NCBI RefSeq assembly: GCF_042648365.1
Contig: NZ_JBHRXI010000010.1
Coordinates: forward strand, 310,001-374,000
DNA length: 64,000 bases
From: Lutimaribacter_A marinistellae
GTDB taxonomy: Bacteria; Pseudomonadota; Alphaproteobacteria; Rhodobacterales; Rhodobacteraceae
Reading direction: 5' to 3'
Shown: in pieces, positions 1-8,162 of the stretch
Layout of the letters: each line of letters opens with the position of its first letter
Position numbering within the stretch: the stretch's first letter is position 1
The notes under the pieces: generated by a model
Told to the model about the DNA's origin: nothing
Seen by the model: only the letters and a program-made list of their open reading frames with translations
Database searches by the model: none
Made by a program: the position numbers and the translations under genes

Positions 1-878
1 ATGCCCAGCTGGTGCCGCCGGATGCCTTCGGCCTTGATCCGACGCAAGGACGTGATGCCGACGACCTCGTCGTCGAGGTCCAGATCGACGTATTTCCCCA
101 GCCTCACCTCGAACGGGTTGGTCCGGTCATCCGTATCGCCGCCATAGGACAACAGCCCACTCTCGATCCTTTCGGCCGGGTTCGGATAGCCCGGCCCGAT
201 CCCCCAGGGCTGACCGGCTTCCCTGACGATGCTCCAGAGCTCGCTGCCACGGCTCCCGTCACAGAGGTAAAGCTCGAAACCGCCCTGTTTGGAATAGCCC
301 GACCGCTGGATCACCAACGGTATTCCGTTCACTTCAGCCGGGGCGAACCAGAAGTACTTCAGCGCGCGCACCCAATCCCCGAAGATCGAGGCCACGACAT
401 CCTCGGCCCTGGGCCCCTGCACTGCCATGGGCGAAACATCGGGCTCGCATATCGCGACATCCAGCTTGCGCTCGGCGGCAATCGCCCGCGCCCACATCAG
501 GATGTTGTTGTCACCGATGGACAGCCAGAATGTGCCGTCCTCATGCCTCAGAACCACCGGGTCGTTAACCAGCACACCCCGGTGATCGCACATCGGCACG
601 TACTTCCCCTTGCCGACCTCGATCCCGGACAGGTCGCGCACGGACAGCAATTGCACCAGCCGCGCGGCATCGGGTCCCTTGATCTCCACCTGCCGCTCGA
701 CGCTGACATCCCACTGCGACACGCCGTTCAGCAGCCGGTCATACTCTGCGTCGCTGTCGCCATAGGACACCGGCATCAGCATGCTGTTATACGGTGAAAA
801 GGCTGTGACGCCCTCCTGCACCGTCGCTTCGTAAAAGGGGGATACGCGCAACCGCGTGTTCGGTCCGATCTCGGCCAT
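1..878 (-). CDS. DmdA-like GcvT-family folate-dependent demethylase (C-terminus outside window)
   Basis: The leftward reading frame from the ATG at 878 runs off the window. It encodes a GcvT/aminomethyltransferase-family protein resembling dimethylsulfoniopropionate demethylase DmdA along the whole visible length (about 292 aa). Landmarks include QWDVSVERQVEI, VNDPVVLR, MAVQGPRAEDV, SGYSKQGGFELYL and RIESGLLSYGGD. DmdA itself transfers a methyl group from DMSP to tetrahydrofolate. Classical DmdA has SGWSKQGG where this protein has SGYSKQGG, so the substrate may be a different methylated compound. It lies 33 bp downstream of the MarR gene and is probably co-transcribed with it. The family assignment is firm; true DMSP activity is doubtful. 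Confidence 0.8.
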   Translation of the reverse strand, partial: MAEIGPNTRLRVSPFYEATVQEGVTAFSPYNSMLMPVSYGDSDAEYDRLLNGVSQWDVSVERQVEIKGPDAARLVQLLSVRDLSGIEVGKGKYVPMCDHRGVLVNDPVVLRHEDGTFWLSIGDNNILMWARAIAAERKLDVAICEPDVSPMAVQGPRAEDVVASIFGDWVRALKYFWFAPAEVNGIPLVIQRSGYSKQGGFELYLCDGSRGSELWSIVREAGQPWGIGPGYPNPAERIESGLLSYGGDTDDRTNPFEVRLGKYVDLDLDDEVVGITSLRRIKAEGIRRHQLG

Positions 879-911
879 GGGTCTGCCTCGCGCTGTGATG
901 GTCCGGTGGTG

Positions 912-1397
912 TCATTCGTCCAGTGTCGCCGCATGCAGCGCGGCTTTCTTCATGATCCGGGCCAGCGTGCTGCGTTCTTCGGCGGTCAGACCGGCCAGCA
1001 CCTCGTCCTGCCTGCGCGTCAGGTAGCCCACGATCCTGCGGTGCATCGCGCGCCCCTCGGGCGTGATGCGCAACCGTGCCTGACGCCCGTCCTCGGGATC
1101 GGGAGAGCGTAAAAGGTACCCTTCGGCCAACATCCGGTGCACGGCGCGGCTGATCGTGTTGCGCGGGCGGCGCGCGATCCGCGCGACCTCCTGCGCGGTG
1201 AGTTCGTCGAAATGCGACAGGCAGACCAGCAGGATGTACTCTGCGCGAACCAGCCCGAAATCCCGTTTGATCGCACCGTAGGCGGGAAAGACGATCGCAT
1301 TCGCGAGGTAGGTGATCCGATAGGCTTCGGGGTATTCGATCGTGTCGAAGATCCCGGTCAGATCCTTTGTCCCTGCCTTGTCAGCGTGTTGATCCAT
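912..1397 (-). CDS. MarR-family transcriptional regulator
   Basis: 161 aa from the ATG at 1397, which is preceded by a strong GAGGGGAG ribosome site; an upstream in-frame start at 1460 lacks one. The winged helix-turn-helix is clear: helices around residues 66-92 (LTAQEVARIARRPRNTISR) and a wing at about 98-112 (SPDPEDGRQARLRIT). MarR proteins usually repress divergent genes and are released by a pathway substrate. This gene is divergent from the PanB-like gene, with an inverted repeat between them, and lies upstream of the DmdA-like gene. It is the likely local regulator of both arms. The ligand is unknown. Confidence 0.9.
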   Translation of the reverse strand: MDQHADKAGTKDLTGIFDTIEYPEAYRITYLANAIVFPAYGAIKRDFGLVRAEYILLVCLSHFDELTAQEVARIARRPRNTISRAVHRMLAEGYLLRSPDPEDGRQARLRITPEGRAMHRRIVGYLTRRQDEVLAGLTAEERSTLARIMKKAALHAATLDE

Positions 1398-1461
1398 GAT
1401 GCTCCCCTCGCATGGTGGGACGCCAAAAGACCCTTGCCAGCAAGGGCCAGTGTAGCGCATA

Positions 1462-1479
1462 TTGTTCCAAATGGAACAA
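1462..1479. promoter_or_regulatory. Inverted-repeat operator between marR and the PanB-like gene
   Basis: TTGTTCC-aaat-GGAACAA is a perfect 7+4+7 inverted repeat in the 108-bp divergent promoter region. A further half-site-like TTGTTC follows at about 1485-1490. The position, 27 bp from the GTG of the PanB-like gene and 65 bp from the MarR start, suits a MarR dimer repressing both directions. Binding is inferred. Confidence 0.65.
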
Positions 1480-1505
1480 GATTCTTGTTCGGTGGAGGGG
1501 CCAGC

Positions 1506-2372
1506 GTGACGCAGACGACAGCCAAGCTCACCATTCCCGATCTCGCGGCAAAGAAGGCCGCGGGTGAACGGCTTGTCATGGTTGCCGTCGGTGAGGTGCT
1601 GACCGCGACATGGGCCGCGCGTGCCGGCATCGACATCATCGGCGTGGGCGACAGCCTTGGCATGACGCTACATGGGCATGAAAACACGCTCGCCATGACC
1701 GTCGATCAGATGATCATGCACACGCAGGCGGTGCGGCGCGGGGCGCCCGATACGCTATGTCTCGTCTCGATGCCCTACGGCTCCTACGCCACGCCCGACA
1801 TGGCCGTGACGAACGCGGTTCGGATGATGAAGGAAAGCGGCGCGGACGCGGTCAAGCTCCAGCTCGGTCGCGAAGGGGCGCATATCATCCGCGCGGTCGC
1901 CGATGCCGGCGTTCCGGTGATGAGCCATGTCGGTCTTCTGCCGCATCGCGTGCACATGCTCGGCGGGTTCAAGACCCAAGGCCGCACCGCCGAAGCCGCA
2001 CTGGACCTGATCCGGGACGCGCGCGCGATCGAGGATGCCGGCGCCATCGGTCTCGAGATTGAGGCGATGCCCTACGAAGTCGGCAAAGCCGTGGACAAGG
2101 CGGTGTCTATCTTCACCTTTTCAATCGGCGCGGGTGCGGCCGGCACCTGCCAGCTGCTGAACGGCTACGACCTGCTCGGGGCCTTCGACACGTTCAAACC
2201 CAAGTTCGCCAAGCGTTACGCGAACATCGCCGAAACCGCGACGCAGGCCTTCACCGCCTATGCCGAGGACGTACGCGCCGGCACCTTTCCCGACGACGAT
2301 CACAGCTATCGCATGAAGCCCGAAGAGGCAGAGCGCCTCGCCCAACTGCTTGCTGAGGAGGACAGCACATGA
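1506..2372 (+). CDS. Diverged PanB-family protein (ketopantoate hydroxymethyltransferase homologue lacking two metal ligands)
   Basis: 288 aa from a GTG at 1506 preceded by GGAGGGG. It resembles PanB throughout (GVGDSLGMTLHGH, AVRRGAPDTL, GGFKTQGR, FAKRYANI). PanB transfers a hydroxymethyl group from 5,10-methylene-THF to 2-oxoisovalerate. Aligned by eye with E. coli PanB, metal ligand Asp45 (here D49) and catalytic Glu181 (E186) are kept. Metal ligands Asp84 and Glu114 are replaced by S88 and Q119, and the usual TAYD near the N-terminus is VAVG. It is therefore unlikely to be a housekeeping PanB. It starts a tight three-gene operon with a dioxygenase and a Rieske enzyme, which suggests a catabolic lyase or transferase. 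The reaction is unknown. Confidence 0.8.
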   Translation: MTQTTAKLTIPDLAAKKAAGERLVMVAVGEVLTATWAARAGIDIIGVGDSLGMTLHGHENTLAMTVDQMIMHTQAVRRGAPDTLCLVSMPYGSYATPDMAVTNAVRMMKESGADAVKLQLGREGAHIIRAVADAGVPVMSHVGLLPHRVHMLGGFKTQGRTAEAALDLIRDARAIEDAGAIGLEIEAMPYEVGKAVDKAVSIFTFSIGAGAAGTCQLLNGYDLLGAFDTFKPKFAKRYANIAETATQAFTAYAEDVRAGTFPDDDHSYRMKPEEAERLAQLLAEEDST

Positions 2373-3274
2373 CACCCGAAGAGATCCTGGCCGAACCCCC
2401 GCGCGTCCTGACGCAGGCCCAGCGCGAACATTACTTCGAACATGGCTATGTCGGTGTCGAAAGCTTCGTGCCCGCCGACACGCTGGCAGAGCTCATCGCC
2501 GTGACCGATGCGTTCGTGGACCAAAGCCGCACCGAAACGCATTCCGGCAGCGTGTTCGACATCGGACCGGGACACAGCGCCGACACCCCCGTCCTGCGCC
2601 GCTTGAAAAGCCCCGACGACCAGAGCGCCACATACTGGGCCTTCGCCAAGGGGCTGATGGCCGATGTCGCCGCCGACCTGGTCGGTCCAAACGTGGTGTT
2701 TCATCACTCCAAGCTGAACTTCAAATGGTTCGACGAAAGCGACACGGTGAAGTGGCACCAGGACATCCAGTTCTTCCCGCACACCAATTACAACGTGCTC
2801 ACCATCGGCTGCTACCTCGCCGATACGGACATGACCAACGGCCCGCTGGCGGTGAAACCTGGTTCGCACAATCGCGACCTCTACGATCAGTATGGTGCGG
2901 ACGGGAAATGGACGGGGCAGCTAAGCGATGCCGACGCCGCCGCGATCGACGCGTCGGACGTGGATTACCTGACCGGACCCGCCGGTTCGATCACGATCCA
3001 CAATGCCCGCGCACTGCATTACTCGCCCTCCAGCAAGTCCGCGCGTCCGCGCCCGCTTCTGCTCAACTGCTATTCCTCGGCAGATGCCAAACCCTATACT
3101 CCGCACCCGGATCCGTCGTCGCATGCCTACCACGTCGTACGCGGCCATCCCGTTCGCTGGGCGCATCACGATCCGCGCCCCTGCCAGATCCCGCCGGACT
3201 GGTCCGGCGGGTACAGTTCGATCTATGCCGCACAGTCCGGCGAGGACGCCAAGACCGGGCAGGGAGCGATGTGA
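2369..3274 (+). CDS. PhyH-family Fe(II)/2-oxoglutarate dioxygenase
   Basis: 301 aa; the ATG overlaps the previous stop (ATGA), so translation is probably coupled. The fold is phytanoyl-CoA dioxygenase-like: the iron-binding HxD is H130-Q-D132 in VKWHQDIQFFPH, the distal His is probably H217 in ARALHYS, and an Arg soon after (SARPRP) suits 2-oxoglutarate binding. Other recognisable segments are NGPLAVKPGSH and GSITIHNA. Family members hydroxylate small metabolites such as ectoine or phytanoyl-CoA, so the substrate cannot be read from the sequence. Its operon with a Rieske oxygenase and a PanB-like protein points to stepwise oxidation of one compound. Confidence 0.85.
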   Translation: MTPEEILAEPPRVLTQAQREHYFEHGYVGVESFVPADTLAELIAVTDAFVDQSRTETHSGSVFDIGPGHSADTPVLRRLKSPDDQSATYWAFAKGLMADVAADLVGPNVVFHHSKLNFKWFDESDTVKWHQDIQFFPHTNYNVLTIGCYLADTDMTNGPLAVKPGSHNRDLYDQYGADGKWTGQLSDADAAAIDASDVDYLTGPAGSITIHNARALHYSPSSKSARPRPLLLNCYSSADAKPYTPHPDPSSHAYHVVRGHPVRWAHHDPRPCQIPPDWSGGYSSIYAAQSGEDAKTGQGAM

Positions 3275-4356
3275 TGAGCGACGACATCCCCGGCGCCAAC
3301 GGGCAGACCATCCCCAACGGAATGCTGCAGGACAACTACCCGCGCAACATGTGGTGGGTCGCCGCGCATCGCGACGAGGTGACGACAAAACCGATGATGC
3401 GCTGGCTTCTGGAAACGCCGGTTGTGCTCTACCGGCATGAGGATGGCACCCCGGCCGCGCTCTACGACCGCTGCCCGCATCGCTGGGCGCCCCTGTCCGA
3501 GGGGCATGTCGCGGGCGACAAGATCGTCTGCCCCTATCACGGGATGGAGTTCGACAGATCCGGCACCTGCACCAAGGCTCCGACACAGCACATGAAGCCG
3601 AAAACCGCGACCATCCCGTCCTTCGCGGTGAAAGAGGCCGGGGCTTATATCTGGGTCTGGATGGGCGATCAGGACGCGATCGACTGCGACCCGCCCGAGG
3701 TCGGCTACCAGGTCGATCCGAACTGGACCCCCGTGAACGGCTATTACGAGGTGGCGGCCAACTGGGTGCTGATCCGCGAAAACGTGCTCGACCTCACGCA
3801 TATCGCCTTCCTGCACAAGAACACGTTCAAACAGGATGACTGGATCACCGCGCCTGACACCTACATGGATGGCGAAACGGTCTGCTACGAGCAGGAATTC
3901 GACCTCGCCCCGCTGTCGCCGCTCTTTTGCGCTGGCATGGGCCTGCCCGAGGACAAGCCGATCAAGCGTGTGCAGAAGGGGCGCATGCCCAGCCTGGCGA
4001 TCTCGTTCTCGGACTGGAACGTGCATGACCCGAACCCCGAACCCGGTCGCCGTTCGGATTTCATCGTGCGCGGATGCCATATCGTGACACCCGCCCAGCG
4101 CGGCAGGACCCACTATTTCTGGATGGCGGCTTTTGACGTGCCGGAACTGACCGACGAGGTCGCCGAGAAGACCCGAAAAAGCGTCACAGCGGCCTTCGAC
4201 GAAGACAAGCACCTACTCGAAAAGCTGCAGGCCAATGTCGAGGCCGACCCGCGGGGGCTCGATTTCCTCGAAGTCACCCTCGGGGCCGATGGCGCGGGGA
4301 TTCGCGTCCGGCAGATTCTGAACAAGAAGCTGAAGGCCGAAGGGCGCGCTCTCTAG
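3274..4356 (+). CDS. VanA-type Rieske non-haem iron oxygenase
   Basis: 360 aa; the start overlaps the previous stop (TGATG). The N-terminal Rieske [2Fe-2S] ligands are C67-x-H69 and C86-x2-H89 (RCPHRWAPLSEG, CPYHGMEFD). The catalytic iron triad motif is N170-V-L-D173-L-T-H176-x4-H181. The overall pattern (NMWWVAAHRDEV, VLDLTHIAFLH) matches the vanillate O-demethylase/phthalate oxygenase class, which removes methyl groups or hydroxylates. No reductase gene lies beside it, so electrons must come from a partner elsewhere. It is the last gene of its operon and converges on the TAXI permease with a 63-bp gap. Confidence 0.88.
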   Translation: MSDDIPGANGQTIPNGMLQDNYPRNMWWVAAHRDEVTTKPMMRWLLETPVVLYRHEDGTPAALYDRCPHRWAPLSEGHVAGDKIVCPYHGMEFDRSGTCTKAPTQHMKPKTATIPSFAVKEAGAYIWVWMGDQDAIDCDPPEVGYQVDPNWTPVNGYYEVAANWVLIRENVLDLTHIAFLHKNTFKQDDWITAPDTYMDGETVCYEQEFDLAPLSPLFCAGMGLPEDKPIKRVQKGRMPSLAISFSDWNVHDPNPEPGRRSDFIVRGCHIVTPAQRGRTHYFWMAAFDVPELTDEVAEKTRKSVTAAFDEDKHLLEKLQANVEADPRGLDFLEVTLGADGAGIRVRQILNKKLKAEGRAL

Positions 4357-4419
4357 CCCCCGACCTAACCCTCAGACGGATACCAGCACGCCGCTGCTGG
4401 CATCCGCGCCGACACGTTT

Positions 4420-6198
4420 CTAGACGGGAAAGAAGATCACGCCGATCCCCGCCGCGCACAGGCCGATGGTGGCAAGCGGCGCACGCATCGCAATCAGGCC
4501 ATAAGAGATCAGCCCGAGGCCAAGCGCCGTGCGCAGAAAGGCGATCAGCGCCATCAGGGGCGCCTCCTGCATGCGGATCAGATCGGGATTGGCGATCATG
4601 CCCAAGGGGATCACGTAAAGGCCCACGCCCAGCGCCATCGCCGTGCCAGCCACCCGCAGCCAGTTTTCCTGCACCATGCCCGACGCGATGAACACCGCGC
4701 CACAGACCGGCGGCGTGATCGTCGACAACAGCGCGTACCAGAACACGAAAAGATGCGCCTGCAACGGCTCCAGCCCAAGCTGGATCAGGGCAGGACCGGC
4801 AACCGAAACGCATATGACATAGGCCGCCGTGGTCGGCACCTCCATCCCGAGCACCAGACAGGCCAGTGCGGTCAGCAGCAGCGCGGGCCACAGCATGCCC
4901 CCCGCACCGGACAGGATCAGCGAGGTGATCTTGACGCCAAGCCCCGTGACCGACAGCACCCCGATGATGATCGAGGCGCACAGGATGATTGACGCGATCA
5001 GCGCCACCTGCCGCGCAGAGGTCAAAAGAGCCTGTTCGATCCTGCCCCATGCCTCGGCCGGTTTCACGCTCAGCCGGCGGTCGAACAGCAGCAGCACCGC
5101 ACCGGCGCCGATGGCAAGGCAGGCCGCGTATTGCGGCGTTACCGCAAGGCCGAACATGCCCCAAAGAAGCACGCCGAACGGAACCAGGAAAAAGGCCGAG
5201 GTGATGGCCACGTCCTTCATCCCCGGCCGGTCCGCGGCGTCGATCGATTTCAGGTCGGTGTGGCTGGCATAGGCGTTGATGCCGATCCAGACCGCAAGAA
5301 AATAGAGCAGCGCAGGCAGGGCCGCCGCCGCCATGATCCCGGTATAGGGAACGCCTGTCAGCTCCACCATGACAAAGGCCCCCGCCCCCATCAGCGGCGG
5401 CATGATCTGCCCGCCCGAAGAGGCCACCGCCTCGACCGCGCCGGCCAGTCGTTTCGGATAGCCCAGCTTCGTCATGGCAGGTAACGTGATCGCGCCTGTC
5501 GAGGCGACATTGGCCGAGGCCGAGCCCGAGATGGACCCGAACAGCGCCGACGAGATCACCGACACCTTGGCCGCGCCCCCTTTCAGCCGACCCGCCGCAG
5601 CGGACGCGACGTTCATGAACCCCTGCCCGGCCTCGCCCGCGTTCAGAACCGCGCCAAAAATGACAAAGATGGCGACAACGCCCACCGACACGGCGGTCAG
5701 CGTGCCCCAGATACCGCCCTCAGCAATGGTCATCGTGCCCAGAAAGCTCTTGAGAGGCGTGCCGGAATGCCCGAACTCTCCCGGGATCAGGTGGCCCAGC
5801 AGCGCATAAGCCAGCGCCAGCGCGGCCACCACCGGCAGCGGCCAACCGATGGCACGCCGCGCAGCCTCCAGCACGCAGACCAGCAGGGTAACCGCAACCG
5901 CGATCTGGAAGTTGTTCTCAAGAAACCCGTACTGGTCGCCCAGCGCCGCGTGGTTCCATGCGATCCAGACCGACGCCGCGATACCCAGCACGGCAAACAC
6001 GATGCCCGAGACAAGCTGCACCCGCCCGCGCGCGGCAAAGACAAAGATCCACGGCAGCACCAGCGCCATGTGCAAAGGCCGCGACACGAGGTTCGGCACC
6101 AGCCCCCAAAAGATCAGCCCGATGTGAAAGGCCACCAGGACCACCGCCAACAGCAGCCAAACGGGTTTCCAAAGTATGGGGTGGTCATCCTGCAGCAT
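4420..6198 (-). CDS. TAXI-type TRAP transporter fused permease (DctQ-DctM fusion)
   Basis: 592 aa from the ATG at 6198, which has GGGAG upstream; a longer in-frame start adds 15 residues without a site. It is a polytopic membrane protein. Segments typical of TRAP 12TM fusion permeases are visible: LFGSISGSASANVASTGAITLPAM, shortened here to SISGSASANVASTG, then GGQIMPPLMGAGAFVM and GMEVPTTAAYV. TRAP permeases import organic acids using the sodium gradient with a periplasmic binding protein, here the TAXI protein 63 bp upstream. It is the last gene of the six-gene leftward operon. Confidence 0.9.
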   Translation of the reverse strand: MLQDDHPILWKPVWLLLAVVLVAFHIGLIFWGLVPNLVSRPLHMALVLPWIFVFAARGRVQLVSGIVFAVLGIAASVWIAWNHAALGDQYGFLENNFQIAVAVTLLVCVLEAARRAIGWPLPVVAALALAYALLGHLIPGEFGHSGTPLKSFLGTMTIAEGGIWGTLTAVSVGVVAIFVIFGAVLNAGEAGQGFMNVASAAAGRLKGGAAKVSVISSALFGSISGSASANVASTGAITLPAMTKLGYPKRLAGAVEAVASSGGQIMPPLMGAGAFVMVELTGVPYTGIMAAAALPALLYFLAVWIGINAYASHTDLKSIDAADRPGMKDVAITSAFFLVPFGVLLWGMFGLAVTPQYAACLAIGAGAVLLLFDRRLSVKPAEAWGRIEQALLTSARQVALIASIILCASIIIGVLSVTGLGVKITSLILSGAGGMLWPALLLTALACLVLGMEVPTTAAYVICVSVAGPALIQLGLEPLQAHLFVFWYALLSTITPPVCGAVFIASGMVQENWLRVAGTAMALGVGLYVIPLGMIANPDLIRMQEAPLMALIAFLRTALGLGLISYGLIAMRAPLATIGLCAAGIGVIFFPV

Positions 6199-6261
6199 AT
6201 TGCCTGCTCCCAAAAGAAAGGCCGGGCACGATGACCCGGCCATGACGCGATGTCGGAACGC

Positions 6262-7212
6262 TTACATCTGTGCGTCGGTCAAGGCCATCCCGGCTTCCTT
6301 GTAATAACGGATCGCGCCGGGGTGGATCTTGCCCGCGATATTGCCCATCAGGCTTTCATCCACACCGTTCCACCACGGGGCGGCGGCACCCATGCTTTCC
6401 TTGCCCTCCCAGAAGGTCTTGGTCAGCTGATACGCGGTCTCGTCATCCATCTTGGTGGTGGTATAGGCGACCACCGGCAGCGACGTGGTGACGATGTCAG
6501 CCTCTTGACCGGCATAGGTGCCCGCCGGGATGACAAGGCGCGCGCGCTTGGTCGCGGCGATCTGCTCGTCATCGAGTGACAGTACCGACACGCCGGTCGA
6601 TGCCGCCGCCTCGACCACGTTGGGCGCCGGATAGGACCCGGCCGTCACAAAGGCGTCGATCTGCCCGTTCTTCAGCGCGGGCACCGCGTTCGACAGCTCC
6701 ACCTCGGCCAGCTTGACCTTGCCTTCGAGGCCGAAAAGCTTGAGGTATTTTTCGCCCTCTCGCGCCCCGAACGACCCCTTGCCCAGTAGAACCGTCTTGC
6801 CCTCGAGATCGGCAAAGCTGTTGATGCCCGCATCCGCGCGCGCAACGAAATGCATGGTCAGCGACGGGATCGGAAACAGCGCGCGGATCTCGTCAAAGGC
6901 CGGGTCGCCCTTGCCCTCGAACATGGCCTTGCCGCCCTGCGCCAGCCCGACAAGCGCCGGCGGGGTGGTAAAGAAGTAATCCCCACCGCGGGCCTTCACT
7001 TCCATCACGTTCTGGACCGAGCCCTGGCTTTCCTCGACCGTCACGATGATGTCCGAGCCCGCCTTCATCGCCTCGGCGATCTGCACGCCCATCTGGTAAT
7101 AGGACGAGGTCGACTTGGCCGACTTGTACGTCACGCGCGTCTCGGCAACGGCCATCGTGGCAGTGACGGCAAGTGCGGCCACGGCACCGGCCAGAAGATT
7201 GAAGGGTTTCAT
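6262..7212 (-). CDS. TAXI-family TRAP solute-binding protein
   Basis: 316 aa from the ATG at 7212 with a strong GGGAGGAA site. The N-terminus is a signal peptide ending about AVA-ET (residues 1-23). TAXI features include YKSAKSTSSYYQMGVQIAEA, GKTVLLGKGSFGAREG, DAFVTAGSYPAPNVVEAA and a C-terminal IHPGAIRYYKEAG, the usual TAXI ending. It should deliver a small organic anion to the fused permease encoded next. It lies 58 bp downstream of the lyase gene in the same operon. The ligand is unknown. Confidence 0.9.
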   Translation of the reverse strand: MKPFNLLAGAVAALAVTATMAVAETRVTYKSAKSTSSYYQMGVQIAEAMKAGSDIIVTVEESQGSVQNVMEVKARGGDYFFTTPPALVGLAQGGKAMFEGKGDPAFDEIRALFPIPSLTMHFVARADAGINSFADLEGKTVLLGKGSFGAREGEKYLKLFGLEGKVKLAEVELSNAVPALKNGQIDAFVTAGSYPAPNVVEAAASTGVSVLSLDDEQIAATKRARLVIPAGTYAGQEADIVTTSLPVVAYTTTKMDDETAYQLTKTFWEGKESMGAAAPWWNGVDESLMGNIAGKIHPGAIRYYKEAGMALTDAQM

Positions 7213-7270
7213 GTGTTCCTCCCTGAGGTTTGGCAACGATGTGCCGTTCCGGATAAGCGGTCGCGACGGA

Positions 7271-8158
7271 TCACGCCGGATCACCGCCCCGCTTCGACGT
7301 GTCGTAGTGTTCCGACGTTTCGTAATACGCGTCAAACCCGATCCGCCGCCGGAGTTCAACGAAATCCATGCGCCCAGGCCGGTCGTCGCTGCGCATGCCG
7401 CGCAGCGTGGTGACCATGGCCTGCATCGCCGCCGCCATCAGAGACAGCGGATAAGCGGCAATCGAGAAACCGATATCGTGCAGAACGGCATTGGGCAGGT
7501 CGGGCGTATCGCCGCCCTCGACGATATTGGCCATTTTCGGACCCGGCAGCGCGCTGCACACCTCGCGCATCTCCGCCTCGGTACGAGGGGCCTCGACGAA
7601 CAGGATGTCGGCCCCAAGCTCGGCAAACCGACCGGCCCGCGCGATGGCCTCTCCCAGCCCGTGCTCGTGGCGCGCATCGGTGCGGGCCAGGATCAGGATA
7701 TCGCCACCCGCGGCGCGAAGCTCCTCCCGTGCGTCGACAGCCGCCCGGATCCGGTCAAAGGCTTCGTCGCGCCCCACAACGGCCTTGCCCGGCGTGTGGC
7801 CGCAGCGCTTCGGGGCCAGCTGATCCTCGATCATGACGGCAGCGCAGCCGGCCCTTGCGAACCCCGTCACCGTACGCCGTACGTTCATCGCGTTTCCGTA
7901 CCCCGTATCCCCATCACCGATCAGCGGCATGCTGACCGCCTCGGTGATGTTGCGGGCCTGGTCGACCACCTCGCCATAGCTCATCAACCCCAGGTCCGGC
8001 GCCCCGATCCGGCTGGCCGAGGCGGCAAAACCCGACATGAAGGTCAGGTCATACCCCTCCTGTTCTATCAGCTTCGCGGACAGCGCGTCGAAACAGCAGG
8101 GCATAATATGGCAGCGATCCTGCGCCAGCAGTTCCCGCAGCTTTTCGGCTTGGGTCAT
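7271..8158 (-). CDS. Isocitrate lyase/PEP mutase-family lyase
   Basis: 295 aa TIM-barrel enzyme. Metal- and substrate-binding motifs are GDGDTGYGNA (81-90) and MIEDQ (109-113). The catalytic loop KRCGH (117-121) keeps the cysteine (C119) found in lyases such as 2-methylisocitrate or dimethylmalate lyase, so C-C bond cleavage is more likely than phosphonate mutase chemistry. It sits between the DctPQM and TAXI genes with a 4-bp gap to dctM. The PanB-like protein across the locus belongs to the same structural superfamily. The exact substrate is unknown; a branched hydroxy-diacid is possible. Confidence 0.82.
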   Translation of the reverse strand: MTQAEKLRELLAQDRCHIMPCCFDALSAKLIEQEGYDLTFMSGFAASASRIGAPDLGLMSYGEVVDQARNITEAVSMPLIGDGDTGYGNAMNVRRTVTGFARAGCAAVMIEDQLAPKRCGHTPGKAVVGRDEAFDRIRAAVDAREELRAAGGDILILARTDARHEHGLGEAIARAGRFAELGADILFVEAPRTEAEMREVCSALPGPKMANIVEGGDTPDLPNAVLHDIGFSIAAYPLSLMAAAMQAMVTTLRGMRSDDRPGRMDFVELRRRIGFDAYYETSEHYDTSKRGGDPA

Positions 8159-8162
8159 CGGG

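Noticed and set aside
12..797. Open frame on the plus strand at the left edge
   Set aside because: It mirrors the DmdA-like gene on the opposite strand; its product has no recognisable domain and the GC-rich third positions explain the openness.
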